Below, one piece after another: positions 17,936-27,921 of a stretch of 37,710 bases of DNA; position 1 is the first letter of the stretch; the number at the start of each line of letters is the position of its first letter. The position numbers and the translations under genes are program-made. Location: assembly GCF_001428245.1 (NCBI RefSeq), contig NZ_LMRV01000038.1:46445-84154 (forward strand), written 5' to 3'. Under the pieces are notes generated by a model. It had not been told where the DNA came from. It did no database searches and saw only the letters and a list, made by a program, of their open reading frames with translations. The DNA is from Paenibacillus sp. Soil522 (GTDB lineage Bacteria > Bacillota > Bacilli > Paenibacillales > Paenibacillaceae).

Positions 17936-18984
17936 ATGTTGCGGTATATTGAATTAGGAACTAAAAAAATAGGAAAAGGTTTTCCTCCGTTCATTATCGC
18001 AGAAATGTCCGGCAACCATAACCAATCATTGGACCACGCCTTAGCCATTGTAGATGCTGCTGCCAAAGCCGGAGCACATGCTCTGAAGCTGCAAACATAT
18101 ACTGCGGACGCTATGACTTTAGATATTGCCGATGGCGACTTCTTTATAGATGATCCTAATAGCTTATGGAGAGGTAAATCATTGCACAAGCTTTATCAAG
18201 AAGCCTGCACTCCCTGGAATTGGCATAAAACAATTTTTGACCGTTGTAAAGAGGTAGGTATTATTGCTTTCAGCACTCCATTCGATGAAACGGCTGTTGA
18301 TTTTCTAGAATCATTGAATGTACCTTGCTACAATATTGCTTCGTTCGAAAATACGGACATTCCTCTTATTCGTAAGGTGGCAGCTACCGGCAAGCCAATG
18401 ATTATCTCTACCGGTATGGCGACTGCGGCGGAATTGGACTTGACTGTTCGTGAAGTACGCAATGCAGGTTGTAACGAGATCATCCTTTTAAAATGTACAA
18501 GTACTTACCCTGCATCTGCAGATAATACCAATATTCGTACCATACCTCATATGAGTGAATTGTTCAGTACTCAAGTAGGTTTGTCCGACCATACCATGGG
18601 AATTGGCGCCGCAGTTGCCAGCATTGCCTTGGGAGCTACGGTCATTGAAAAGCACTTTACCTTGTCACGAGCGGACGGTGGCGTAGATGCTGCTTTTTCC
18701 GCTGAACCGGCAGAATTTCAAGCGCTTGTTCAGGAGAGTGAGCGGGCTTGGAAATCAATAGGGTCGATTCATTATGGGGTGACTGATAAGGAAAAGCCAT
18801 CCTTAATGTATCACTATATGTTGTTCAAAATATGAAAGCCGGAGACATATTCACGAAAGAGAATCTTCGGGCAATTCGCCCAGGTTATGGCTTGGCGCCA
18901 CAGTATTATGATATTTTATTGGGAAAAAGTGTAAAAAAAGATATCGAAAGAGGTACTCCGGTGAATTGGGGATTATTGGAGTAG
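17936..18984 (+). pseudogene. pseI: pseI, split by a small deletion before the SAF domain
   Basis: ATG 17936 after AGGGAGGG begins a pseudaminic acid synthase: FPPFIIAEMSGNHNQSLDHA, LKLQTYTADAMTL, FSTPFDETAVDFLES and VIEKHFTLSRADGGVDAAFS. After KEKPSLM (about 18810) the frame runs out at 18835. In another frame the C-terminal antifreeze/SAF part continues: SLYVVQNMKAGDIFTKENLR, then IRPGYGLAPQYYD and a stop at 18984. Compared with the intact pseI at 28496 (SLQFRRSLYAARDIVAGE) about seven bases are missing. Without the SAF domain, which closes the active site of the dimer partner, the 299-residue product is unlikely to work. Confidence 0.88.
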
Positions 18985-19002
18985 ATGAAAGGGTGAATTA
19001 TA

Positions 19003-20763
19003 TTGGTCAAAGCTAAGATCATAGCTGAAATAGCGAATGCCCATCAAGGTAATATAAACAATTTAAAGCAAATTATATCCGAGGCTGCCAAAGCAGGTGC
19101 GGATGCTGTTAAATTTCAATGGTTTAAATATGATCAATTAGCTACACCGGACTATGAATGGTATGATGCTTATTTGGATTTATTTATTGATGAATCGAGT
19201 TGGGGAGAGGCAATAATCTTGGCCGCCCAAAATAACTTAGAAGTATGGGTTGATATATTTGATAAATGGGGTTTGGAACTTGCTAAAAAATATCATCAAT
19301 ATATCACGGGATTTAAAGTTCCTTCGACAGTGCTTCAATCAAAACTTTTGATTAATGAGATAGCTAACTTTAAAAAACCTATTCTGATCGGTATTGGCGG
19401 TTGGTACGATAATGAGATCGAGGAAATATTAAAATTTGTCACTGACGTTACGTCAGTGCCAATTATCTTGATGTATGGTTTCCAAGGGTATCCAACTAAT
19501 GAGAAAGATGTAAATCTAGCGAGATTAACCTATTTAAAAGAAAAGTATACTTGTACTATAGGGTTTGCAGACCATACAGATGGAGATAAGCCAGCTGCAA
19601 TGGATATTCCAGTTTATGCTTATTTTGCAGGTGCAAGTGTTATAGAGAAACATATTACATTGGATAGATCACTAAAAGGTTATGATTATTATTCTTCCCT
19701 AGAGCCTAATGAATTTCAAGAGATGGTCGAAAAAATAAGGCTGGCTGAAATTGTTAACGGTAATACCATAGTTAATGAGTCCCAAAGAAAATATTTAAAA
19801 GATTCTATAAGGGTTGTTGCTAATCAAGAGATTTTACAGGGTGAAGTTATTACTCTCGATAAAATCGCATATAAACGCACTAAGAATATAGAAGGATACA
19901 TGCCTTCAGAATTTGAAAAGAACCTGCCACTTATATCAAAAGTTAATATTGCGAAAAATGAATCAATCTCGGCAACCGTTGTTACAGAACCAAAAGTAAC
20001 AATTGCAGTTGTAGCCAGATTAAAGTCAACAAGACTGAAGAAAAAAGCACTATTACCAATAAACGGTGTAGAATCCATAAAGCGCTGCTTATTAAACTGC
20101 TTAGCAGCTGAAAAAGCAGATCATGTAGTACTTGCAACTTCTTATTTGGAAGATGATGCACCTTTGGCGAATTTCGATTTAAATGGACGAGTTCAGGTTA
20201 TTAAAGGGGATCCGGAAAATGTAGCATATAGAATTTTGGAGGCTGCAAAAACAACTGAAGCAAATATTGTTCTGCGTGTTACTGGAGATTGTCCTGCAGT
20301 TTCACCAGAAATCATTGATTATCTCATTGATCAGCACTTACAACATGGAGCTGATCTTACATTAGCTACAAGTAATCATGCAATTGGAACTGGTGCGGAT
20401 GTATATTCAGTCCATGCTTTAAACAAGCTGGTCGAGTTAGGTCACACATTGGATTATACAGAATACTTGTCGTTTTACTTTGTAAATAATCCTCAATTAT
20501 TTCGTGTGAATAAAGTAGAGCTTCCAGATGAATTTAAATTTCCACATTGGAGATTGACTCTTGATGAACAGAAGGATTATGAAATGTTTGTTGAATTGTA
20601 TAAAGGATTAAATATTGGTGTTGAACCGTTACAATTCTCAAGGATTAGGGAGTATTTAATAAATAATCCTTCGGTTGTACAAATAAATAATGCTGTATCA
20701 TTAAAATGGAAAGATAATTCCAAGGTGCATGAAGAAATAAACATCGCAACATCCTTTAAATAG
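19003..20763 (+). CDS. Fused nonulosonic acid synthase and cytidylyltransferase (SpsE-SpsF)
   Basis: One 586-residue chain joins two enzymes. Residues 1-320 are a NeuB/SpsE synthase: AEIANAHQGNINNLKQ, GADAVKFQWFKYDQL, TIGFADHTDGDKPAAMD, SVIEKHITLDRS, then an SAF-like stretch from DSIRVVANQEILQGEVI. Residues from about 330 on are SpsF: VTIAVVARLKSTRLKKKALL, VLATSYLEDDAPL, LRVTGDCPAVSPEIID and HWRLTLDEQKDYEM. It could both make and CMP-activate a nonulosonic acid. The start is TTG 19003, about 8 bases after GAAAGGGTGA. Gene order in the operon at 2295 is spsF then spsE, the reverse of the fusion. Low GC (about 36 percent by eye) matches pseC and pseG next door. Confidence 0.88.
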   Translation: MVKAKIIAEIANAHQGNINNLKQIISEAAKAGADAVKFQWFKYDQLATPDYEWYDAYLDLFIDESSWGEAIILAAQNNLEVWVDIFDKWGLELAKKYHQYITGFKVPSTVLQSKLLINEIANFKKPILIGIGGWYDNEIEEILKFVTDVTSVPIILMYGFQGYPTNEKDVNLARLTYLKEKYTCTIGFADHTDGDKPAAMDIPVYAYFAGASVIEKHITLDRSLKGYDYYSSLEPNEFQEMVEKIRLAEIVNGNTIVNESQRKYLKDSIRVVANQEILQGEVITLDKIAYKRTKNIEGYMPSEFEKNLPLISKVNIAKNESISATVVTEPKVTIAVVARLKSTRLKKKALLPINGVESIKRCLLNCLAAEKADHVVLATSYLEDDAPLANFDLNGRVQVIKGDPENVAYRILEAAKTTEANIVLRVTGDCPAVSPEIIDYLIDQHLQHGADLTLATSNHAIGTGADVYSVHALNKLVELGHTLDYTEYLSFYFVNNPQLFRVNKVELPDEFKFPHWRLTLDEQKDYEMFVELYKGLNIGVEPLQFSRIREYLINNPSVVQINNAVSLKWKDNSKVHEEINIATSFK

Positions 20764-21472
20764 AATCACTAGCGTTGCATAAACCTTAAAAATCAAATCG
20801 ACTGAAAATTAAGAAATTGAGTTTTGATCAAATAAACCAAAAGGTCGAGAACCCCTTAAAGGTAACTCCATCCATTTGGTAATTTTATTCATTTATAGCC
20901 ATTAGTAACAGTTCTTCTTCACTCAGTGAATCACTTTCTTTTTCCGTCCGGTTGATGTGCGGCTTGGTTGTCGGTTCATTTTCGCGAACCACACGTCATA
21001 GGTATTCCAGAGAAACACCTTGAGCCATCGATAGATCTGCAGCAGCTTATGCTTTACTCCGGTTTCTTGCTTGATCATAATCAGTAAGCAGAACGCGATG
21101 AGCGCGATCCAGACTTGATTCATCACTGCGTTTTCGCTTGTGCCGTAGAAGGATTTGATCTTGATGTGCTGCTTCATCCACTTGAAGAACGTTTCGATGG
21201 CCCAGCGGCTGCGATACATCTCACCGATTTCATCGGCGGATAGATCAAAGCGATTCGTGATTAGAAATAGCATATTGCCTTCCGAATCCTCTGTTTGGAT
21301 CATACGCAATGGATGCTTCATGCGTTTTTGCGGCGTTCCGATTTGAACCTTTTCATCTAGCGAAACCTTGCTGCCTTGTGGCAAATCATACGTATGTAAT
21401 GGCTCAATTACGGCATTTTTCTTCAGATGAATATTTCGATGAAATAGAGCCAGCATTCCGGTCATGAGTGAG
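20764..21472 (-). mobile_element. IS4-like element, 3' half only
   Basis: Between the fusion gene and the IS21 element lies the 3' half of an IS4-family element. A candidate terminus with TTGCATAAA at 20774-20782 recurs in inverted form near 33406-33414, beside the 5' half of a similar transposase. The right side is cut by the IS21 left end. Confidence 0.5.
20923..21472 (-). pseudogene. IS4-family transposase, C-terminal part
   Basis: About 180 residues remain. The block FDLSADEIGEMYRSRWAIET followed by FFKWMKQHIKIKSFYGTSEN is the Y-(2)-R-(3)-E-(6)-K region of IS4 transposases and includes the catalytic Glu. The N-terminal DD part is missing because the gene is cut near 21473 by IS21; the first 20 residues of the open frame (MAPTTGGLAHFPRRP) come from the IS21 end, not from the transposase. 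Not functional. Confidence 0.8.
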
Positions 21473-21547
21473 TCAGGTCTCCGGGGAAAATGAGCCAGCC
21501 CTCCGGTGGTAGGAGCCACCTATAAAGAGGTAGCTCCTGATGAGGGA

Positions 21548-22261
21548 TTACTTGATTAGTCCTTTGCGTTTACGCATGGAATCCGTGCCTCCAATCGTTA
21601 TCGTGTAAGAGAAGTGTACAATGCGGTCGAGAATGGCATCGGCAAGTGTGCTTTCACCGATTTTGCTATGCCAGCCTCCCGGAGTGAACTGGGAGCAGAA
21701 GATGGTGGAGCCGGTTTTATGGCGCGCTTCCACGATTTCAAGCAAGTCCCGAGCTTCGTCCAAAATGAGCAGCGGAACTTTTTTGTAGGGTTTCATGACC
21801 CGTTGAAAGATGCCCTCTCCTCGTGCTACCGCCAAATCGTTTAGAAATTCTGGCAAGCGAATGTATTTCACGGGTAGGAAGTTCCGGCAGGCGGCGATCC
21901 CGAAAGCGCAGGCCAAATACGTTTTCCCTGCACCCGATGCACCCATGATGATGATATTGAGCTTGTCATGAATGTAGGCGCCCGTTGCCAAGCGTAGGAT
22001 CTGCGCACGATCCAGCTTGCGGTCAGCATGATATTCGATGTTCTCAATGCTGGCGTTCAATTGCTGAAAATCTGCCTTGCGGATTAATGTGGCCAGCCGA
22101 TTATTTTTACGCCTGGACCACTCCAGGTCTACTAGCATGCCGAATCGTTCCTCGAAAGAGAGCTCCTGAAAGCTGGGGTGCAGTAATTGCTTTTGGAATG
22201 ACTCTGCCATGGTAGCGAGACGCATTTCGTGCAGTTTGCGCACGGTCGGTTCATTTACCAT
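21548..22261 (-). pseudogene. istB: IstB-like ATPase of IS21 with an internal in-frame deletion
   Basis: The 237-residue product has the AAA+ Walker A motif GASGAGKTYLACAFG, the N-terminal helix EERFGMLVDLEWSRRKNNRL and the C-terminal ARHKTGSTIFCSQF. After Walker B the text reads LLILDEARDLLEIVEARH; in IstB proteins about ten residues (DEW-x-L-x-x-L-x-x-x-E) stand between LLILDE and ARDLLE, so a short in-frame deletion is likely, removing part of the post-Walker B segment. The frame is otherwise complete. IstB normally helps IstA choose targets; this one is probably defective. Confidence 0.7.
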
Positions 22262-22264
22262 GAC

Positions 22265-23808
22265 TTAGCCCCTCCCGTAGTAATCCGCGCCGCGGACAAA
22301 GCTGTGGGTTTCGGAGGAGGAAGCAGCCTGGCTCTCGTCCGGCGTCCCCGTCTCGAGGCGATCCTGCCCGGTCGTTAGAATCGTTTTAATACTTTGAAAG
22401 CTCGGCCTTGGCGTGTAGGATAGCGCTCTGGCACACGCAGCTTCAAGTGGGCTAACCCCGTGCTTGTCGGCTAGTTTCAGAAGGGCCATACAGCTTCTGT
22501 AGCCCTTTTGCTCAACTTTATGCTACTGAGGATGGCCTGTACAGCGGTGCTTGTGCAGGGGCCGATCTGCTGTGCCCATACGATGAACCGCTGAGCATTC
22601 CACTGGATAAATTGTTTGTGATTCTCCGGCATGTGAGCTTCTACCGTGCTGTACTGCCCGGGCTTTCCGTGAAGCCGGGGATGAGAGCAGATCCGATGAT
22701 TCTGGTAGAAAACCTCAACGGCTGATCGTGTCATTCGGACATCGACGCGATGCTTAATGTATTCGTAAGGAACGGAGTAGTGCATTTTCTCTATGCTTAT
22801 ATGATAATTGAATTGGACTGTGGCGGCCTTCCAAACCGCCATCTCATAAGGGGTTGCAGGCAAGGCAAGTAGAAACGGCTTTTCTTCCGCCATAAACACG
22901 CTGAGCCTGCTCCCTTCTTTTTTCTGAAACGGTTTGGCATTCAAGACTTCAAGCTTCTCACGAATCGCTCGGTTTAACTCAACCGCGCTGAAGCACTGTT
23001 GGTTGCGCAGTGCAGCTAGAATCCATGTGGAGACAACGCCGACCGCTCCCTCTACATTCGGCTTGTCTTTGGGCTTGCGCACGCGAGCTGGAATGACGGC
23101 TGTGCTATAGTGTTCGGCCATCTCGTGATACACCTTGTTAATGACAGGCGCATGTCCGGTTGCTTTGTCTACTCCTGTTTTCAAGTTGTCCGGAATGAGG
23201 ACTCTCGTGGAGCCGCCAAAGGCTTGATACATGTGGATATGGGCGGTAATCCAGCTTTCCTGATTTTGCGAAGGGAAGGCCTCCACGTAGGCATACTGGC
23301 TGTAAGAGAGCACATCTACAAACACATACATGATGACGATTTCGCCCGTGTCGCGGTCGATAATGGAAGCCGTTTGGCCCGCCCAATCCACCTCAATCTG
23401 CTCGCCGGGCTTACGCTGAATTCGCATCGTGGCATTCGATTTCAACGTGTATTGCTGATAGTGATGGCAAAATTGCGAGTACATGAGGGGAATTTCTTGA
23501 TTTAACCGGCACTGTTCACAGTATTCGTTCCAAAGCAAACTTAACGTAACACCGCTTTTTGCCATCTCTTTGTGGATGTAGTCGTAATCTGGATACTTGC
23601 GACGAGAGACTTGAGCAAATTCAGCAAAGAGGTGCTGGCGTAGTTCGCCATCCGTTAGCTCTTTTTCTAGCGGCCAGGCGATACCGAGTTCTTCTGCTCG
23701 CTGAATGATTTTGGATACGGTGTTGCGCGAGCAGGCGCAACTGAGGGCAATGTTACGTTGACTGATTCCCTGGCTGTAGAGCCGCAGGATTTCACGATAT
23801 TTGGTCAT
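22265..23808 (-). pseudogene. istA: IstA-like transposase of IS21, frameshifted near the C-terminus
   Basis: ATG 23808 opens an IstA protein: an N-terminal helix-turn-helix (YSQGISQRNIALSCACSRNT), then the DDE core with GEQIEVDWAGQTASI, VDVLSYSQYAYVEAFPSQ and IPDNLKTGVDKA, and the catalytic Glu region KDKPNVEGAVGVVSTWIL. At about 22512 one A is missing from a run, so the frame ends at 22477 in WPF; the next frame continues YRSCMALLKLADKHG to 22265. The break removes the last 80 residues. Its stop is 3 bases from istB. Confidence 0.85.
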
Positions 23809-23972
23809 AGTGACCTCCTCACGAATGATTTACGCTGTCTTTCAACAACGCATAGGGATCATTCTAACAGGAGGCGCTATGAAGTGGCTCACCTAGTCCG
23901 GACGGGTGGCTCAAAAACGCCGGAGACGTGGCTCTCACTCACCGGAACGATGGCTCATTTCACTCCGGATTA

Positions 23973-25210
23973 TTCAGGATAGTTAAACAGATCTTAAAAG
24001 ATCACTTTCATGGGTTCTGGGAGCTCCATGCGAGTCACTTTCCGAAAGAATTGCAGAGCGCAATCCCTGAAGCGGTAAAGAAGGCAACTCGATGCGGTAC
24101 GAAAGATATGAGGTATGCTCGGTATGAGTGCATGGGATGCAAGGAAGGGACCCCAGAACCGATTCTCATCTGCTTTACGTGTAAGAGCCGTTTCTGCCAC
24201 GGATGTGGGAAAAAATATACAGATGATTGGGCTGAGAAGCAGCAGGAGCGAATCTTGAATGTGCCGCATCGTCATACTGTCTTAACGGTGCCGAAAGAGC
24301 TTCGGAAGTACTTTTTCGAGGACAGAAGTTGGCTGAACGAACTTAGCAAAGAAGTGGCGAGGGTCATTCAGTACTATTATCGCCGTAAAAACAAAAGCAA
24401 GCTGTACGAGGTTGGCATCATCACGGTTATCCATACATCTGGCCGGGACTTGAAATTAATCCGCATATTCATGTGACGGAAGGTGCGCTCGACTGTCATC
24501 GGCAATGGAAAAGCGTCGAATATATATCCTTTACGTATTTAAGAAAATCGTGGCAGAAACTGTTGATGGATCTCATGTTGAAATGGTTTCCGAACGATGA
24601 GAAGGTCCAAGCGTTGGTCAATCGACTTTACCAACGATACAAGCAAGGGTTTTATGTCAATGCAGAACAGCGTATGAAGGATGCTCGCGGAGCAGCCAAA
24701 TACATTGGTCGTTATTTGGCACGTCCTGCAATTGCGGAGTATCGGATTATCAAGTACGACTACCATAAGGTGCATTATTGGTATGAAGATCATCAAACCG
24801 GGAAGCGAGTCAATGTAGTATCTCCGGCTATGAAATTCATATATGATCTCCTCCAGTACATATCACCAAAACATTTTCGAATGGTGGGAAGATACGGCTT
24901 ATACAGCAGAAGCAAGAATAAAGAGTCGCAGAGAATTATTAACTTGTGGCGGTACATGGTGCACAAGCAAATCGAAATGACGTTTTCTCCGAAGGAGACG
25001 AGAAAAAAGACATACCGTGAACGGATGATTGAAACGTATGAACGTGATCCGATTGCCTGTCCTTGTTGCAAGCATGCGATGTTGCTTGTAGTGATTTGGC
25101 ATGCAGACTATGGCCGAATTTATTATTATGATGAGGAAAGCGAACGAGCATATAAGAAGAAATGGGGAGTTCGGTCTTATGAACGAAAGAAAAAACAAAG
25201 AACAGGATAA
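23973..25210 (+). pseudogene. IS91-family (Y2-type) transposase, 5'-truncated and frameshifted
   Basis: The reading frame entering from the IS21 end becomes transposase at FRIVKQILKDHF. It has the N-terminal zinc finger of IS91 proteins (ECMGCKEG, CFTCKSRFCHGCGKKYT) and PHRHTVLTVPKELR. At about 24465 a one-base deletion breaks the HUH region: the frame stops at 24476, while the next frame reads LEINPHIHVTEGALD and continues to 25210 with KYIGRYLARPAI and RDPIACPCCKHAMLL. The tyrosine region is in the second half (AAKYIGRYLAR). The element was a rolling-circle type transposon and is now inactive. Confidence 0.8.
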
Positions 25211-25422
25211 CAAGGAGAAGGAAGAGATGATGGAAGTATTCTTCTTCGACGATAGAGGTTTTTATAGATTACTATTGCGTAGATTGCGGATGTGTAGATC
25301 CTGTTCCTGAATTCATTGTTGCAGAATGTGCTTATGAATTAGAGCCAGGTGAAAATCCTGAATTTTTTTGTCCGGAATGTAATGGAACCCTGGTGAGAAA
25401 GGAAAAGCCGGCGAAAGAGTAA
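25179..25422 (+). pseudogene. Small zinc-ribbon passenger gene of the IS91-like element, frameshifted
   Basis: ATG 25179 overlaps the transposase end and gives MNERKNKEQDNKEKEEMMEV and FFFDDRGFYR. A one-base shift near 25265 then leads into a Cys-rich tail in another frame: YCVDCGCVDPVPEF, ECAYELEPGENPEFFCPECN, ending at 25422. The C-x-x-C-x-C and C-x-x-C pairs suggest a zinc ribbon. The function is unknown; position suggests an accessory of the mobile element. The reconstruction rests on my frame joining and could be wrong at the junction. Confidence 0.45.
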
Positions 25423-25464
25423 CCGTCGGCTAGCAAGTTAAGTCACCGTTAGGTGATTTTGTTC

Positions 25465-25515
25465 TTTCATCACCGACAATGCTCTGGCGAACTGCAATCG
25501 TCCATTGTCATGATG
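25465..25515 (+). repeat. 51-bp direct repeat, copy 1 (after the IS91-like transposase)
   Basis: The 51 bases starting TTTCATCACCGACAATGCTC are identical to 29657-29707. The copy lies about 250 bases beyond the IS91-like transposase, where an oriIS-type end would be. Just upstream is a TCACC-GTTA-GGTGA hairpin with a T-rich tail, and just downstream a strong hairpin (25525). Confidence 0.85.
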
Positions 25516-25524
25516 GCAAAAGAA

Positions 25525-25546
25525 AACCTGCTCGCAAGAGCAGGTT
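25525..25546. other. Perfect 9-bp hairpin near the IS91-like end
   Basis: AACCTGCTC at 25525-25533 pairs with GAGCAGGTT at 25538-25546 across a GCAA tetraloop. No T tract follows, so it is not a typical terminator. Rolling-circle transposon ends often carry such hairpins near the replication end; that role is inferred. Confidence 0.5.
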
Positions 25547-25661
25547 ATTGCAATAATAAGACCCTTTATTTCATCTTGGTATGGAGCCGGAACTTCGTCC
25601 CGCCAAAAGCGACATACCACTCGGTATCAAGCTCAATGTTAGTCGGATGAAATACCCCGCT

Positions 25662-25722
25662 AAAGCAGTTTCGTAAAGCCGTAGCGTCTGGGGATGTACA
25701 AGCCAAGTTGGTGAAAGTGTGA
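25662..25722 (+). pseudogene. IS3-type transposase, last codons only
   Basis: The codons KQFRKAVASGDVQAKLVKV and a stop match the end of the longer IS3-type remnant at 29803-30827 (there KMVKV). Nothing else of the element is left on this side. Confidence 0.75.
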
Positions 25723-25866
25723 GGAAATTAAAGATAAACTAAGCGTTAAATTGGTTAGTGACTTGACTAAAGGATTCGGGTGTTCATCCGTATACTATGT
25801 TGTTTTTTGGGGTTCAGTACTTAATACAAAATTGGACAAGTGCCGTTCCATAAGATTACTCGCGGA

Positions 25867-25875
25867 CATATACTA
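25867..25875 (+). promoter_or_regulatory. Sporulation sigma-like -10 box before kelch copy A
   Basis: CATATACTA fits the CATAnnnTA -10 consensus of SigK (and resembles SigE). It is identical in the other copy. A good -35 at 16-17 bases upstream is not evident, so confidence is low. It lies about 150 bases before the kelch start. Confidence 0.3.
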
Positions 25876-26025
25876 TGATGAAACTAATCTACAAATTATG
25901 TAAATGTGATATCACTTTAGAAAGGAGTTGTTTACGAACTGCACACCAATTGCTAGACACACCTATTAACAATTGAAGGTGCTCAAATTATTTAAACCTA
26001 ACATGAAGGAGAGAAGGTGTTTATT

Positions 26026-26861
26026 ATGCGTATTCGTAATCGTATTCGAAATCGTAATCTTAATCTTAATCTTAATCGAATGAGGATAAAATGGAAAAAG
26101 TCTACTAGTATACCGTCAGGTATAGAGGAAACTTTTTTGGCATGATAGGTAATAAATTAATATATTTGTGTGGATATAATGGTGGAATATACTTTTCTTT
26201 CGCGACAAACCCTAGAGACAGAAAAGTAAAAAAATACATTAGAGGGTTCAAAAATGACGGTTATTACCTAGATTTGAATGAAAAAATCTATAGGTGGAAT
26301 AGAATACCTAAATTTCCTGGCGCAGGGAGACAAGCAGGCAGAACAGTCTGTATCGATAATACCATGTATTGTTATGGCGGTTACGTCTACGCGCCAACAA
26401 GGATTTATAGTAAATTAACTAATAATAAAAAAAAACAATCCTTCCGCACGTTACAAGACGGATATGCGCTAAAATATACAGACAATAAATGGATATGGAC
26501 TAAATTATCCGATTTGCCTGTCAGTATGACCGGATTCGGGATGACCAAAATAAACAATTATATTTATATATGTTGTGGTGCACATAGAAAAGCACATTAT
26601 AGGTGTCACCATTTAATGGTCAAAGTTAAATCAAGAAACAATAAAAACACCGAAATTGGAAGAATATTATATAGACTAGATATTAACAACTTAGATAAGG
26701 GATGGGAAAAATATGATACCTTTCCGGGTACTCTAAGGTTTAATCCCGCCATGACGAGTATTGGTGATAAGATTTATATTATCGGAGGAGTATATCCAAA
26801 CCAAAGTTGGATTACCAATATTAAAGACATATCTGAACGGTTTTATAATATCAACGATAAT
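26026..26861 (+). pseudogene. Kelch-repeat protein gene, copy A: short repeat tract, frameshift and truncation
   Basis: ATG 26026 after AAGGAGAGAAGG reads MRIRNRIRNRNLNLNLNR, 17 repeat codons, then MRIKWKKSTSIPSGIEET as in copy B. A run of six Ts at 26133-26138 (seven in copy B) shifts the frame, giving a stop at 26143 after 39 residues. In the restored frame the kelch blades continue (LIYLCGYNGGIYFS, MYCYGGYVYAPT, YIYICCGAHRKAH, IYIIGGVYPNQ) until codon NDN at 26861, where the gene is cut and pseG follows in the same frame. The last third of the propeller is missing. The gene is off and truncated. Confidence 0.88.
26029..26079 (+). repeat. Short hexanucleotide repeat tract (17 codons)
   Basis: CGTATT, CGTAAT and CTTAAT hexamers with two CGA variants code for Arg-Ile, Arg-Asn and Leu-Asn. 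The homologous tract in copy B is 119 codons, which shows that length changes in whole 6-base units. Confidence 0.9.
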
Positions 26862-26876
26862 AATGGATGGCTGCCA

Positions 26877-27921
26877 ATGAATGTGATCATACGCGCTGAT
26901 GCGTCAATCGCAATCGGAACCGGACATGTCTACCGCTGCGTGGCGCTTGCCTCCAAGCTGTCCGTCATGGGTGCAAACACGTCTTTTATTTGCCGTGAGT
27001 CACCGGGGCATCTATGTGAGTGGATAGAGAGGCATGGTTTTCCGGTATACCGGATACCTGCGAACGAGGATGATGCTTTATGCAGCAAAGCGATTCTACA
27101 GGGACTAGAAAAACCTGCAGATTGTTTGATCGTCGATCATTACACACTCGATGCGAGTTGGGAAAAGGCACAGCGGCCTTATGTAAAAAATAGTAGTGAT
27201 AGACGATCTTGTGAATCGGGTGCATGATTGCGATTTACTGCTCGATCAAAATCTATTCTCGAATCCGGAAGAGCGGTATATGGGTCTAGTACCTGAAAAA
27301 TGCCGGCTGCTGCTTGGGCCTCAATTCGCCTTGCTGCGTCCCGAGTTTCGTGAAGCTCGAAAAAGGTTGAAGCGTAAAAACACTGGAATTAACAGAATAT
27401 TTGTTTTTTTTGGCGGAATTGATGCAACAAATGAGACGGCGAAAGCGCTAAGCGCAATCAAGCTTCTCGATCTTACGGGAATTCATATCGATATTGTCGT
27501 CGGAGAGAACAATCCTAATAAGGATGAGATCAAGCTGCTGTGCGAAAGTATGCCAAATGTGGTTTTTCACTGTCAGGTAGAGAATATGGCTGATTTAATG
27601 GCGAATGCGGACTTGGCCATTGGTGCCGTCGGGAATGTGACATGGGAGCGATGTTTTATGGAATTACCGGCTATAACTATCACGGTTGCTGAAAACCAGG
27701 TAAGGGTTGCTGAAGCGGCACATACAGCGGGTGTTATTTTCAATTTGGGATGGCATGAAACGATGAATGATGAACGGCTTGCAGAAGCTGTACTGCAGTT
27801 TATCGAGGACGTTAGTTTGCTCGAACGAATGCGCAAGTGCTCGATGGAAATAATGGGTGGAACTGTAACGTTAAAAAACGGACTTGCTGCGCAAGCAATA
27901 ATAGGTGGTGGTGGTACTTAA
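26877..27921 (+). pseudogene. pseG: pseG of the second module, frameshifted in an A run
   Basis: ATG 26877 starts MNVIIRADASIAIGTGHVYRC, the PseG signature, and LIVDHYTLDASWEKAQRPYV follows. In the run of six As at about 27186 the frame breaks and ends at 27227; from 27196 the right frame continues VVIDDLVNRVHDCDLLLDQN, FVFFGGIDATNETAKAL and VGNVTWERCFMELPAITI to TAA 27921. Either one A too many or two too few would explain it. The normal upstream region and ribosome site have been replaced by kelch sequence; only GGATGG precedes the ATG. Its codon use is less AT-rich than that of pseG at 16238. Probably inactive. Confidence 0.88.

Larger units (their letters stand above)
21473..23976 (-). 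mobile_element. IS21-family element, about 2.5 kb
   Basis: Two minus-strand genes in the istA-istB order are bounded by IS21-style multiple terminal repeats. The left end reads TCCGGGGAAAATGAGCCA (21479 on) and the right end, inverted, TCCGGAGTGAAATGAGCCA; further GAGCCAC units follow inside both ends. The exact ends and a target duplication could not be fixed: flanks are an IS4 fragment on the left and an IS91 fragment on the right, so the neighbours were rearranged after or during insertion. Both genes carry lesions. Confidence 0.8.
25662..26861 (+). repeat. Duplicated segment, left copy (IS3 end, leader, kelch 5' part)
   Basis: From AAAGCAGTTTCG (25662) this segment matches 30767-32162 with few base changes, covering the last 20 codons of an IS3-type transposase, a leader of about 300 bases and the kelch gene up to codon NDN. 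Two differences in length stand out: this copy has about 110 extra bases in the leader (roughly 25736-25842, including TTGACTAAAGGATTCGGG), and far fewer hexanucleotide repeats. It ends abruptly at 26861 where pseG sequence begins. Confidence 0.9.

Noticed and set aside
23110..23505. Plus-strand frame opposite istA
   Set aside because: Shadow of the IS21 transposase with no start signals and no family features.
25438..25620. Small gene in the IS91-like end region
   Set aside because: The frame runs through hairpins and the 51-bp repeat and has no start signal.
26142..27227. 361-residue frame as a real fusion gene
   Set aside because: Its start is internal to the kelch gene after the frameshift, and its end is a frameshifted pseG; it is a chance chimera of two broken genes.
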